Assembly: GCA_026874595.1 (NCBI GenBank)
Contig: CM049317.1
Coordinates: 19,737,882-19,801,881 of the forward strand
DNA length: 64,000 nucleotides
DNA from: Sipunculus nudus
Lineage: Eukaryota; Annelida; Sipuncula; Golfingiida; Sipunculidae
Direction: 5' to 3'
Every line of letters starts with the position of its first letter. Within the stretch, counting starts at the first letter, position 1. Under the pieces are notes generated by a model. The model was not told where the DNA came from. It ran no database searches and worked only from the letters and a program-made list of their open reading frames with translations. Shown here in pieces: positions 39,461 through 51,067 of the stretch. The position numbers were made by a program, and so were the translations under genes.

Positions 39461-40401
39461 ACAGCCTCGACCTTGCTTTGGAATAAGATATACAGTAGCC
39501 TGTTTTTGGCTATTAGTCAATTTGCCTTATATATGGTTCTCGTTTAAACAACTATTAAATTCTAAATCTATCAGTTAAATATATTGAGTGTAAAAGTGTT
39601 GTATTAAGTGTTAAGCAGTCATTTCCGGGCGTTTTATTTCCAGACAGATCGTTTAAAGTTTTGTACAATTGTTGACTAGTAAATTCACCTTCACAGTGTT
39701 ATCTCTGTATATCCGCTTACACCGGAATGTCAGTGGAATTGAGATAATTTTGGCAATGATCTTCGATTAAATTGGATATTCTAGAGTATGTTATTAAATA
39801 ATACAAGTGTAATTCTCTGTTTATTTTCTGTTGATCTGTAATTTCTTTGGTTGTTTTTATTGATAAGTGTTCTCAACAACGTTTGTGCCTTTCTGCTCTT
39901 TACAAGACCTGTAAAGTACTTACTGTTCCTTTCTCCTCCTTCATACCATTGCGCTCTTGACCTCAAAATTATGCCATCATTTATGTATTTATAATGATCA
40001 TCAAGTTGTTTTCGAAGATTTTTGTATGTGTCCATAAGCTCTTGTTCAGAATTAATATTCCCCTATATTTCCTAAATTTCTTTTCCAAGGCAAAGTATTT
40101 TTTTCTCTCTTAACTTCAGCTTTTTTTCCCTCTAGAAACGAATAGTAAACTCGGAACATTTAAATTTCAGGAATTCCGACAACGTTTCAATGGTCAACCG
40201 TTTCGTAACTTTTAGAAAATTCTTGCTACCACAAGGGAACATTGTCTGATAATTGTTGACAAAAATCATTATCCCGAGTTGAATTGTTGAACTTCCGTGG
40301 TGCAGGACCTTGACCTTGGCTATGTTCATTATTAAGACTAATAGTGAAAACCGAATGGTCTGTGGACACAGATGGAATTATATAAGTGGATGTCACACAT
40401 T

Positions 40402-41086
40402 GCTGCAGACTATTTGACACGAGATAGTGATCCAGTCTCTTTTATCGCAGAGGTGTTAACAAACTCCATGTAAATTGACGAACTGTCGGGTTTCGCATTG
40501 TCCAGATATCACACGAGTCAAGAGACTCAATAATATTATTTATCGACATTATTGTGTGAACTTTTAAAAGAGAAGTATCGGAATCCTCATCCCTTAATGA
40601 CAAGCTTCAATTAAAGTCTGCGCCCCAAATAATATTTGTATTATCATTAATATCAATATCCTGTAAATGGTTACGCAGTTTGCATAAAAAGGAAACTTGA
40701 TTATTTTTTTTCTTGGAAAATATGAATTAAAAAAGAGAAAAGCTACAGGCTATTTGACACAAGATAGTAATCAAGTCTCGTTTATCGCAGAGGGTTTAAC
40801 AACCTCCATGTAAATTGACGAACTGTCGGATTTCTCATTCTCCAGATATCACGCGAGTCAAGAGACTCAATAATATTTTAAGCGACATTATTGTGCGAAC
40901 TTTTAAAGGAGAAGTATCGGAATCATCATTCCTCAATGACAAGCCTCAATTAAAGTCTGCGCCCCAAATAATATTTGTATTATCATTAATATCAATATTC
41001 TGTAAATGGTAACGCAGTTTGCATAAAAAGGGAAATTGATTTGTTTTCAATATTTGAAAAAATATGAATTAATAAAGAGAAAATAA
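40402..41086. repeat. Tandem direct duplication (about 340 bp x 2) inside the LINE endonuclease
   Basis: Copy 1 at 40402-40741 and copy 2 at 40742-41086 abut exactly. Both start gct(g/a)ca(g)... tatttgacac and end near tatgaattaa...gagaaaa, with scattered base differences. The duplicated stretch is endonuclease-coding DNA of the LINE. Confidence 0.9.
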
Positions 41087-42484
41087 GTAGTCAATAACAA
41101 GCAGTATAAGATGATAAGACGTCCATTTCAACTTTGTATTCTTCTAATTTTGTAAACTCTAAATCGCTTCCGATTAATGTTACTGTACTACAGCTGTCCC
41201 TTGTACCAACAGAATTCGCGACTCCATTGATTTCACCACGCTTGTTGTATTTCAGGTTTGCAGTGTGTTTCCTGTAAGAGACAGACAGATGCACGGATCC
41301 TTTGTTTAATCAGCTTCCGCCGTTTTCTCAAATTTCGTAATCCTGTATGATTAGGAGAAATAACTGAAAAGTTTTATTCTTAAGAATAGAAATATATCAC
41401 AAAAACAGTACATTTCCTTCAACACCCAAACACAAGATACACATAGCAAATTAACGTCCCTGCACACAACATAAGGTTTGAATGTACCACAGGCGAAACG
41501 GTCGGATGGACAAATATATCCTGTATACGCTGAATACCATGCGCCTGGAGCTCTCATTCTGCAATTCAGTTAACTTAAAGGATCAACAAGGAAAATACCG
41601 CACGTGTGTAGCTGTTTTAATTCTATTCCATTAAGTTGAAAGCTGAAACAAGTCACTTAATCCTGTAGGTTTTCATAGGTAATCCTGAATACTTCTCTGT
41701 AGCGAATTACTCTAGGGACCGACCAAGAGATAATAGCAAACCACCCCTTCGCTCGCATTTCTAGCATAACTGGTACTGATTTCTTATGCATCTTTATATC
41801 ATCCGTTGCATAAATCAGTTTGCCGTTGAATTTTTGCTTGCTCAGTGAACTAGGTGCCGCGCGTAACACTTATAAAATTCACCCTTATTTTGTGCGACAA
41901 AGTAACAAGGAATGTTGTTAACATGTAATGACAATCTTTAATTCTCAACCACAAGAACCTGCTGGCACATAACAAGGAACTATGTACAGGTTTAGGCCTA
42001 AAGACATTAAGTCAAGTGCCAACATATGTTTCCATAAGACATAATTTCATCTAAACCGTTGTCAAAGTAATTTGATCTCCAGAGAATACACAGTTTTGAT
42101 CACTATAATTTCCAGCAGGTTCCAATTTCCTACTGCTATGGTTACACAAAAAGGCTTACTACTTTCTCATAATGAACACAATATAAAGAAGCTCGTTGTA
42201 CCATGCATAACGTTTTGACTTATTATGTGTTCTTTTATCTGGCATATTTGTAAATACTTCTAGAATATGAACATAGGAGAGCTTTACGATGTTGCGCGGC
42301 TGTGAGAATGGCCCGTAGAGGCCCGTGCAAAGTCGATGGTTTTCTCGGATCCTCTAGTTATTCGACACCTTTATCGACTACAGACCGCCAATTCCGAGCC
42401 CTGGAGGGTGTCTCGTATAAGTTATAATTACTAGTTGTACAATCCATGTAAAGTAAAAAAAGTTTATAATATCACAAAGTTAGA

Positions 42485-42803
42485 ATAAACTGTCGGTTCC
42501 AAAAGCTAAATTGGAGCAAGCTAGGCAATCATATTTTGCTCATTCAGGTCCCCGGCTGTGGAATGACTTACCAACATTGGTTGAGAATACTCTTTTTATG
42601 TTGTTAAAGCCATCCGTATTACGTTTTATTCTGCAAATCATATCATACTGATTTTACACCATAGGATCTAAATTAAATTAAAAATGTTATTCATACAATG
42701 TTTTAATGCACAGCAATATTTATAAATATTATGACGATATTTTGATGTGTAAATCGATTTTTATGTATCATATGTATTCATTATAAGAAGTGCAATAAAA
42801 ATG

Positions 42804-42842
<39 letters not shown>
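42485..42842 (+). mobile_element. 3' end of a CR1/L2-like LINE with (ATT)n tail
   Basis: The frame at about 42508-42610 reads ARQSYFAHSGPRLWNDLP. This is the conserved C-terminal peptide found before the 3' end of many CR1/L2/Jockey-type LINE pol proteins (F-x3-GPRLWN-x-LP). An untranslated region follows, then a tail ending in at least ten ATT units (42809-42842). The rest of pol is absent, so the copy is strongly 5' truncated. Block X copy 2 holds the same fragment, so it predates that duplication. Confidence 0.72.
42809..42842 (+). repeat. (ATT)n microsatellite at LINE 3' end
   Basis: A trinucleotide run forming the tail of the CR1/L2-like fragment. In block X copy 2 it is reduced to three units (53313-53325). 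Confidence 0.93.
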
Positions 42843-42843
<1 letters not shown>

Positions 42844-45800
42844 AACTGTCTAAGGTAAATCATGTGTTCCTTGTGTTTGTCCGTTAAAGTGGGGCAATCA
42901 ACTATCTGACCTTTATAACTAATTGTACTCACTTGGAGCATAAATACTTTGAGCATAAATATGGCCAGAAAAACATGGATATCACCGCACGTGAGCAGCT
43001 TGTCTTGTTTATACCAACGTGTTTATAATATATTGGGGCCGGCCAAAATAATTAAAACAACTTCAACAAGACCGTCTGATAGCAAGTCAGATAAACCAGA
43101 GCTTTGCAAATGGCGTTTTGCAACAAGGAACCTTTCAACCTCCGCATATATGCAACCTACCACCTTAGGTTATTTAATTCCCGTGTACCAACATTGCTGT
43201 GTTTACGAACATGCTGTTGATAAACCAGTTCATACATCCTTCTCGAGGGCGTTATTGGAAGTTTTCACAACCAAAATTACATACAAAACGAAAGCCAGAA
43301 ATCACATCAATTCTTTTTTTTCAGAATGACGGTGAATGGGCGCCTTATAAAACAAAGGACTGCAAGGGGGTAGAAAGCATTTACGCTATTGGACTAAACC
43401 TATAAACCTAAATTAACCTATGTCATATCACATTAACAGGAGTGGATGCAAGGGGGTGCAAATTTCTCTGATTTTGCTCTAACAGCAAATTATTTCTTTG
43501 ATTAAAATAATCCATACCCTTAAATTTATTACCGTTATATGATATGTGCTGTCAAAGACTCGTTAAAATATAGTTCAAAATGTTAAGGATAGTGGTATCT
43601 AGTAATAGCAACAACTCCATTATAACTACATTGTAAGCCATAAGGAAGCAGTGTCCACCGGCAACTCCTAAAACAACGTACAATACCTCTCACATATCGA
43701 TATATCATTTGCACATAAGCTAAACCCTCCTCCCCAAAACTCAATTTTACACCATCATACCATAAAGTCAAGGATTTAGTTAAACCAAACACTTACAAAT
43801 CAATTTATTTTGCAGAGCAGTTTTTCTCAGCCTTTGGGTGAAAGTAAAGGAGACAAAGGAAAATTAATGCAAGATTATACAATGATTTCAAAGATCTATT
43901 TTGCTTATGGGCTGCATTTATAGATGATGGTTAAATCAGCCAAGATACAGCCACGGCCCGTTAGGGCGGCCCGGAAACAGAGTTTTATGAAGCTTCGCAT
44001 GTTGGTCGATAGTTATAAACGTGATATAAGGTTCTGCGCCGTATCTTTAACAATGATTACAGTGATAATGTCCATGACACTTGACTTCATTCTTGTTTAC
44101 TTGATTTATTCCTCATAAAGTTAAATGAGGGAGATTTATATATGAAACTTCGTACTCTGTAGCATTACCTTTCCCTTTGGAGATATACCATTATGTAAAT
44201 ATTAAGTGTGTAAGTACAATGAAATTGACAACAATGTCAAGGGACACAACTTACAGAATATGTTATTATGTGCGTGGATGTGCGTATGTTAACCTAAATG
44301 ATCTTCCAAGGTTTTGTACTGACAAATTAAAATTGTTCGTGCCGTAGTTACTTTGGTCTAGGTAATTTTAGAAAGTCATAATTTTGAACAAATTATATGG
44401 TGCTGATACCTCCACCTGTTAATTATGCAACCAAAGGCCATGCCATTTACAGGTCGGTAGACATATCACATGCAGCAGGCATAAGAGGCACATGCCTCTT
44501 CACCTGAACACATTAGTCTATCAAAGTGTAGTAGAATAATGTTCAAAATTGTATAAGAATTATGTAAAGCTCATTCGTCGGGTGTGCCTTTGGCAAATAA
44601 ATGACATGTAGAGACGTCATAGGCAGTGAAAGTTTAATTTAGATGCCAGGTGTACAGTTCAAATTGGCGTTAAGTGCGGTCAGTTATATTTACATGTTCT
44701 TACCAGGTAGTACACGATCACAGGTGGAATTATATGATTTTCTGTCACCCATTCGCTTTAAAATTGACTTTTTTAAAGGAATGTAACATGTGGGAGAACG
44801 CCAAAGTGCCCATGCAATCTAAAAAATGGTCACTTTGATATCCTGCCAATTATAGAACGTCACTTGCTAATCATTAGCTGCTGGTCTAAATTAAAATTAT
44901 ATTGAGAGGAAATTATATGAAGATGGAGACTAAGGAATAAATTATAACTGGTAATAACAGTTATACTACTATGCTCTGCTTCTTTTAAACTTTTCACCTC
45001 ACCATTTTTAGACAGGAAGCTTTTCTAAGAAAGCAACAAACAATATTTCCTTGATGTTTCTAATTTGTCACCAAAACGTGACGGTATATGGAGTCCCTGT
45101 TATGACGGGCTTTAACTGAAGTGAAATACTCGTCCTGATTTTTGGCAATGCTATTACCTGATTTACCTAGGAACGAGAATGATAACCAAAGTTGTCACTT
45201 GCTACATTCATGTACGTTCAAAGATGCTTACCTCCAGCCGAACCGGGAACTCAATTAGGCTTTAGATCACGGGCGATCAGTACACATTCATTATGTACCG
45301 GTTCGGTGACTGATATGGATATTCATTGCTCAAAATAATAATCTCGTTATTTATAGGTTTAGTTCAGCCTATTATTTTTTTGTATGGGTGAAAAGGTAGT
45401 CCATGACCCTGACTTTAGTCAATCTCCCATGGTATAAAATACAGCACAGGGATATACCATTCATCTTAAGTTTATTCGTCTTTATTAATTTTGCCATCAC
45501 GAAGAATGTTAACATGCCAACCCGAGAAATGTTAGAAATCGTTTATTTAATCCACGATTCTTTCCAGATTAGGAAAATACTGAGTTATAAAGAATCTTGA
45601 AGGACATTTAAAAATATTTTTATATTAAACAACTTATAATACAATAAATAAACCAATACATATTTCCTTCAAACTTTCGTTATTGTTTATTATTATATCC
45701 AGATGTTAAGAAGAGCATGGATTTTGGTTCCGGTTTAGAGTAGGGGCTAGGAATTATCTATAAAATAAACCTTTCATTTAGGTTTAACAGCATGTTCTTT

Positions 45801-45893
45801 TTTTTTTTTTGGATATGCTCTTGGTCATTTACCATGTTTGTATAACGCACACTTACGCTTTAAATCAATGAAAACAAATAAAATGCTCAATAA

Positions 45894-45899
45894 TTTATT
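45894..45899 (-). terminator. Poly(A) signal of NTF2-like gene copy C
   Basis: AATAAA on the minus strand, 33 bp after the stop codon of copy C. Confidence 0.55.
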
Positions 45900-45931
45900 T
45901 TTGCAAGGCCCCAGATGGGCATTCAAGACAA

Positions 45932-46894
45932 TTAACTGTTGTTCCACATGGTATAGAGAATTTTCCACTTGCCATCTACCTTCTTCCAGACGGTTAGAGC
46001 TCTACAATTCATTAAAAAAAAAACAAATATTGTGAATTATCATCATGTGATTAAGTATCCATATTTGTAAAAGGGATTTATGAAAACTGTTAGAGGCAAC
46101 TGTTACATTTTTATGTATAAAACTGATAATAACATACTAATGAATGAAACAGTAGAGTAATTATCACTCATGCCAGAAAATGCATTTCCTCTAGAATTCT
46201 TCACACAGGTCCATCTGTTTTTTTTTTCTTTAAAAGATACCACATAGATCCGCTTAAGGCTCAAGTTTGAAAAGATGTTAGAGGCGTATTTGTGGGAGTG
46301 CGTTTTATTTAAAATGTAAAGGGCAAAAAATACTTTTAAAAATTCTTTACAGAACAGAATTAACAATTAAAAAGCAGATGAAACGTAAAAAAAAAAGTTA
46401 CCATTATCGTGAAACAAAATGTTTCAAATCAGTTTTCCTCCATTTATAATATGTTGGTCTGTTCACCTTTTTTACTTTTGTATGATTTTGACCTAATTAA
46501 TTTGCTTGTTCCGTATAAAACTAGTTTTTATACGATTCTGCTCCAAATATAAGGGTGTGTGAGACCAACGTAAATAAATATGACACTTTTGACTGTAAAC
46601 TGGAAGCAAATACTTTTTAATTAATTATAATCATTTAAAAAAATGAGCATGAGTCGTAATGATGGATTAACTGAAAACATACTTCCCAGTTTCCAGCACT
46701 TCTCCGTTTGCTCCATCCTCCTCATATCGGGCATCCATAATGGCAATATTTCCCATGATGTCTAGCTTCCTGCTAAGGGCCTTGGCGTCCTTGACGGTTT
46801 TCAGGCCGCTACGAAACAAGGCCAAGATATTTTCTGGACGAAAAATATAATATAATACATATATATATATATATTTATATATATATATACATAC

Positions 46895-46942
<48 letters not shown>

Positions 46943-48016
46943 CAATTATTACATGGTATATTGTTTTGACAGGTGTTACGTCCTTATTTATCATAAAGGA
47001 AATTTTGAGTTAATAATACTCATAACATAATATTCTAAGATTAACTATGTACATATTAACATTAACACACATTGTTAGAGTAAACACATAGCATGTGCTG
47101 GTTATATAAAGATATTTTTTTTTTATTTAGATATACATATGCACAAGCTGTTTGTCCTTTTTTTCAATTGTGTTTCATTGTATATACATTTTGAAAGATT
47201 ATTAAATTGACCTCATCGAGAGTAATATATTATAGCACTTGATAAATGAATGAATAGACTATTATAATAAAGAAACAAAAGTATCGTGCTCAAGATCAGA
47301 AAAATAATTCATTTTACTCTATGTTAGATGTAGAATTACTCTGACCTTTGCCGGTGGTTGCTTTCTCTCCTGGGGGAAGTAGGTAGGCCCCGGGCGCGTA
47401 CAGTTGGTCGTACAGTTGTTCAGGGTTAGGATGGTCTGTATGCCGGTGAAAATAGTTCATCTGTCTCAGGATCTGTTGTTCATCGCTTTCTGCACAGAAA
47501 ATAACATGTTTTATTTCACATGAAACTTTGTACCAAAGGAGGACATTTTACATTAAATAATCGAATCAAGGTGTTGCTAAATAGACAAACTTAAAGAAAC
47601 AAAAAACAAATGGACACATATGAACATTCCTGGTGAAACGCATTAAAAACACTTTACCAACCAAACAAACCACGGTTTGAGACAGACAGTTGCTCAAAAG
47701 TTAAATTAATCCTTTGCTATTTAACTAAATCACTGTAGCCTTTACTGTTTATGTATTTATTCAAATCCCTAAGAACCTATGGGCTAAAATATTACGTATG
47801 TTAAACATTAAAATATAAGTTAGCTGCTCTATAAAGAATACACACAACACATGTAAGGTGTAATGGGATGTTCAAGTGACTGATGGAGGGATCATCTATA
47901 TATCTACTAAGTTCTCGCTATCTTTCCATCAATTTATCTGTCGCTCGCTTACCCTCTTGCCCAAATACCACCGCCGACAGACATACGGCGACAACAGCTG
48001 CTTTTAGGAGACCCAT
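45932..48016 (-). CDS. Secreted NTF2-like (SnoaL/DUF4440-type) protein, copy C, intact
   Basis: Four exons on the minus strand: 47953-48016, 47346-47489, 46683-46833 and 45932-46001. Introns are GT-AG with phases 1, 1 and 2, and the joined frame is 142 codons plus TAA. Residues 1-19 or so form a signal peptide (MGLLKAAVVAVCLS then AVVFG), so the mature product should be secreted. Mid-protein QLYAPGAYLLPPGEKATTGK matches the DLY-x-DA-xLLPPG-x-G pattern of SnoaL/DUF4440 domains. The C-terminus, VWKKVDGKWKILYTMWNNS, matches the family ending (WK-x-DG-WKI-x-D-xWN). Length suits a single NTF2-fold domain behind a signal peptide. NTF2-like proteins bind small hydrophobic ligands or act as isomerases or cyclases; the actual substrate is unknown. 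A TATA box lies 71-79 bp before the ATG. Two further copies in the window are broken, so this is likely the working member. Confidence 0.88.
46848..46940. repeat. (TA)n microsatellite in intron 2 of copy C
   Basis: A TA array with several TACA interruptions, starting about 15 bp from the exon 3 acceptor, in the same place as the arrays of copies A and B. Confidence 0.93.
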
Positions 48017-48086
48017 AGTTCAAACCTGTCGCTTCTGCTACCTTGATTGGATAAAATGGAAATGCGGCGGTATGGCGGATTTTTCC

Positions 48087-48095
48087 CTTTTTATA
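48087..48095 (-). promoter_or_regulatory. TATA box of NTF2-like gene copy C
   Basis: On the minus strand it reads TATAAAAAG, beginning 79 bp before the start codon, and aligns with the TATA box of copy B. The conserved upstream block extends to about 48215. Confidence 0.65.
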
Positions 48096-48722
48096 GTTTT
48101 TGGAACAAAGAGCCCACAGATTCCAGCAAATATCTCCCCCCTGGCGGATATTGCCTCGTGTAAGCTGCGACTGTTTGTGATTCGCTCGTCATACTCACCT
48201 GAGGTTATTCTTGTAAACAATGCAATAAAAAAACCATCTGAACGGTACAAATACACATAAACGAAAAGTCATCCGAAATGTAACATACAATTCATACATA
48301 CCAAAACAGCACGCTTTGATGGCTCCAAGATTCATCATGTCGCTCTTCCTGTACACCTTAACGGAAATTGCTTACTCAAAACAGTTATTCCTTAACTAAG
48401 TATACTAAAATTTAAATGTACATCTTGTGCTTGGATATATATAACAGGAACAAATAATAAAATGTTATTAGCTAGAGACGAATAACTATTTATTTTTGCA
48501 TTGAACCTAAAACAAAGGGTGACATATGTATTAAAAAGTGATCTGTGTTGTAAAGGAGTCAGGTACCACTCAAACAATATCAGCAGTTTTTTTAATGTTT
48601 TAATTCTTATACATAAATTAAAAAAAGGCAAAAACGAGGGACGGAAGTGTGTGTTAGAGCGAGGTATAAGGTAAATCGTTTTGTATGAACATACGATCTT
48701 TGAATTTAAATTCATCATTATC

Positions 48723-48739
48723 ATATATATATATATATA
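48723..48739. repeat. (TA)n microsatellite, left flank of hammerhead element 2
   Basis: A short pure TA run immediately before the hammerhead-bearing segment. Confidence 0.9.
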
Positions 48740-48767
48740 ACCACGACGTTAGCTTCATTCTAACCAC

Positions 48768-48815
48768 ATTCACCTGATGATCGGGTCGCATCCCGTGAAA
48801 CAGTCTGTTGTGAAT
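48768..48815 (+). ncRNA. Type I hammerhead ribozyme (copy 2)
   Basis: The same self-cleaving RNA motif as at 607-654, here on the plus strand. Stem I is ATTCAC (48768-48773) with GTGAAT (48810-48815). Box 1 is CTGATGA (48774-48780). Stem II is CGGG (48782-48785) with CCCG (48792-48795) and a six-base loop. Box 2 is GAA (48797-48799). Stem III is ACA (48800-48802) with TGT (48806-48808) and loop GTC. The cleavage-site base is U at 48809, so cutting falls between 48809 and 48810. A further CAC (48765-48767) can pair with GTG (48821-48823), extending stem I past a 5-base internal loop that may make the usual loop-loop contact. U.U sits at the foot of stem II. The whole element spans about 48741-48839 between TA arrays. 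Confidence 0.87.
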
Positions 48816-48839
48816 TAACAGTGTTGTTTTTCTTCAGAG

Positions 48840-48840
48840 T

Positions 48841-48867
<27 letters not shown>
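48840..48867. repeat. (TA)n microsatellite, right flank of hammerhead element 2
   Basis: A pure TA run closing the element. It follows the sequence ttcttcagagtt, as does the TA run of copy 1. Confidence 0.93.
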
Positions 48868-48871
<4 letters not shown>

Positions 48872-50872
48872 CCACACACACACTTCTCTATCACTATATA
48901 GTTCGTATATGTAATTTGCATGGACAGGATTCTCTGCATTATTGTGTTCTTTTAAAAAACACTGCAGACCTTTTCACAATAAACAAAATTGGAAGAAAAC
49001 CATGCATTAGCAAATTAAATTAAACACTTGGCACGAAACAAGAAGTAACGTGCATTACCATTTAACCTCGTCGGGTGATTGTTATCTATTATTTCTATGA
49101 GTTTTTGTTGATGCTTAGAGTACAGAAATGTTCGATGCAGCCAAGGTTTAGAATAAAGTCATCCATAATTCATAAATTCACGTCCAAGAGCATGTTAAAA
49201 ATCTCTTTGTTCAAATACATCCAATTACATTTGAGACTCATTTTAATAAAAAAAAACTTTGATTACATGGATCATTGCTTAACACTATATAAATAATCTT
49301 TCAAATATTGTACATACACTATGTCCGCAGAAACATTTATGTAACATATATAATATGTTTACATGCAGAGTCCGAAATAATTTATAGAATAATTATTAAG
49401 CTCAACGTTATAAAAACTGAAACTATAGTACAATACTTAGCACAAGAAGACAGGATGTACTTGAGTAGTTGCTAACTTTATATCTTGAAAATGAAATCAA
49501 ACAAACGTGTCCATGAGGCGTAACCAAACTGAACGAAAATAAGTACATGGGTCAAAATTGACGCTTCCGGAAAAAAAGTACATTTTTTTAAACACATGGC
49601 TTGTATATGTGAGCTCTATATCTAGTCCGGTAAAGCAACCATGATAAGAGCTATTTAAAAGTGTGATTCAATTTTATGTTAAGATGGAATGTTAAGGTAT
49701 TGAGACTTTAAATTTTCATATTTTATCGTTATGAAATCACTAAGGGATTAGCTCAAAGAACGATTGCTTGCATTGACACTTACAATTCCTACACCTGGCT
49801 TTCAGTTCTTTAGATTTCCATATAATTAATAAAAACTGTCTGTAGGGAATCTCTCACTTGTAAACGTGAAATAAATACTGATCCAAAAATCAAATATATG
49901 CAATACTAATATCATAAACTATAAAATTGATGAAAGCAATAATTGGTTTAATCAATGTCTAGAAATAAATGTATAATCTGACATTAGTATTATACTTTTG
50001 TAATACGGTAAAAGCAACACTTAACATTGGTTTTGTGACTGCATTCCTGTTAAAGTGCTCTGTTCAGATTTATCAATATAAGACTTTTTAAATGGCCTTT
50101 ATCATTGTATTCCCCAGTACCCTTTTCAATATCTGAATATGATTTCAAAGAAATAAAAATATCAATATGGGATTTTTTTTATCTGAACTGTAGATACGTG
50201 ACACACATTTTAAATATATTTCAGATATTTCCAATGTCAAAATTTTATTTTAAAAGTATAATCATTAATTGCACATATCTTTGTATCATGTTATCAGGGT
50301 TACAATCACCGCATACAATTGATATTGGCCTGTCTGGCGTGTTAAAAGTGAGAGACAGGTATTCCTCATTAAAGAATCGTATGAAATTTTTATTAATATT
50401 TGTAAAATCGATTGTAATTTGTACATTTTATATCATTCTGATTGTTATATCCCAATATTTTCTATTGACTCAATACATATGTGCCGTTCACACTTCAACT
50501 GAATGAATGACCGAAATCAATTATTTGCAGCCATGAAAACAATTCAAACGGGAATACATAAAGCGCCCGGACAATTAGAAGATTAATTAGCATGCTGTTA
50601 CCCCTGAATAAATTGCAGGTAAAGACTACGTTTTCTTTATCTACATACAAAGCAAACATGTTTGTGTAACTGTTAATGATCCCGCTATATCTTTCTGTGC
50701 CGTCTCCTACAAACAAAGGTAACAGGGCTATCGTCCTTGACCATTGACCTTGATCTTGTTTACTTGAAACACTTTGCAAATCAACATATATATGTAATTT
50801 ACCTCTGTGTATGTTTTTCTTTGTAAATATTCTACCTTGTAAGTATTGATAAAGGCCCAGTGAAATGAAATG

Positions 50873-50969
50873 CAAGCCGTGTGATTTGCGAGGCTTGTGT
50901 CACATGGCAAGGGAGCCGTTTAGGCGAGCCTGCCATAATTGACACAAGCCAGGCAAATCAAATGGCTTG
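50873..50969 (+). repeat. Long near-palindromic hairpin (97 nt), MITE or small-RNA precursor
   Basis: Arms pair almost continuously: CAAGCC with GGCTTG, GATTTGC with GCAAATC, GGCTTGTGTCA with TGACACAAGCC, ATGGCA with TGCCAT, and AGG with CCT, leaving a loop of about 15 nt. It lies in a stretch of unit C missing from units A and B, so it is probably an inserted hairpin-forming repeat. The size and small bulges would also suit a microRNA-type precursor. Confidence 0.6.
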
Positions 50970-51067
50970 ATCTACATTTCCTTGAGCTATAACTGATTTG
51001 TCCCACATGGCACGCCTAGTTGGTCGAAGGTCATGTATGACATTTGTTTTGGCTACGCACCAGCTCT

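Larger units (their letters stand above)
37093..41870 (-). mobile_element. 5'-truncated LINE (L1/Tx1-like) retrotransposon, defective
   Basis: A 4.78-kb insertion on the minus strand. It is bounded by TATATAATTCAC (37081-37092) and TATAAAATTCAC (41871-41882), a 12-bp target duplication with one mismatch. The empty site is at about 52267-52278. The 5' side (41657-41869) is an ORF1-like frame, so the 5' end is truncated. Endonuclease remains run 41340-40100 (a LTGNT/LQETH-like box near 41280, then SVSTDHSVFTIS near 40350). An RT linker, ARAQWYEGGERNSKYFTGL, lies at about 39905-39960. RT motifs are DYTAAFD near 39160 and FADD at 38833-38844. C-terminal parts include PLWNNF (about 38205) and REFQYKVFNDILP (about 37750-37790). 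Many stops, two TA arrays and an internal duplication break it. The 3' end is a short A run. Confidence 0.88.
41871..44560. repeat. Duplicated block X, copy 1
   Basis: It aligns with 52280-53739 and then with 58694-62030, where copy 2 is split by insertions. Shared landmarks are the cataacaag(g/a)a run near 41968 and 52388, the CR1-like LINE tail, acgagggcgttat near 43245 and 53709, tcagccaagatacagccacggcc near 43935 and 59557, and cttccaaggttttgtactgac near 44305 and 61777. Copy 1 is uninterrupted and serves as the pre-insertion reference. Confidence 0.85.
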
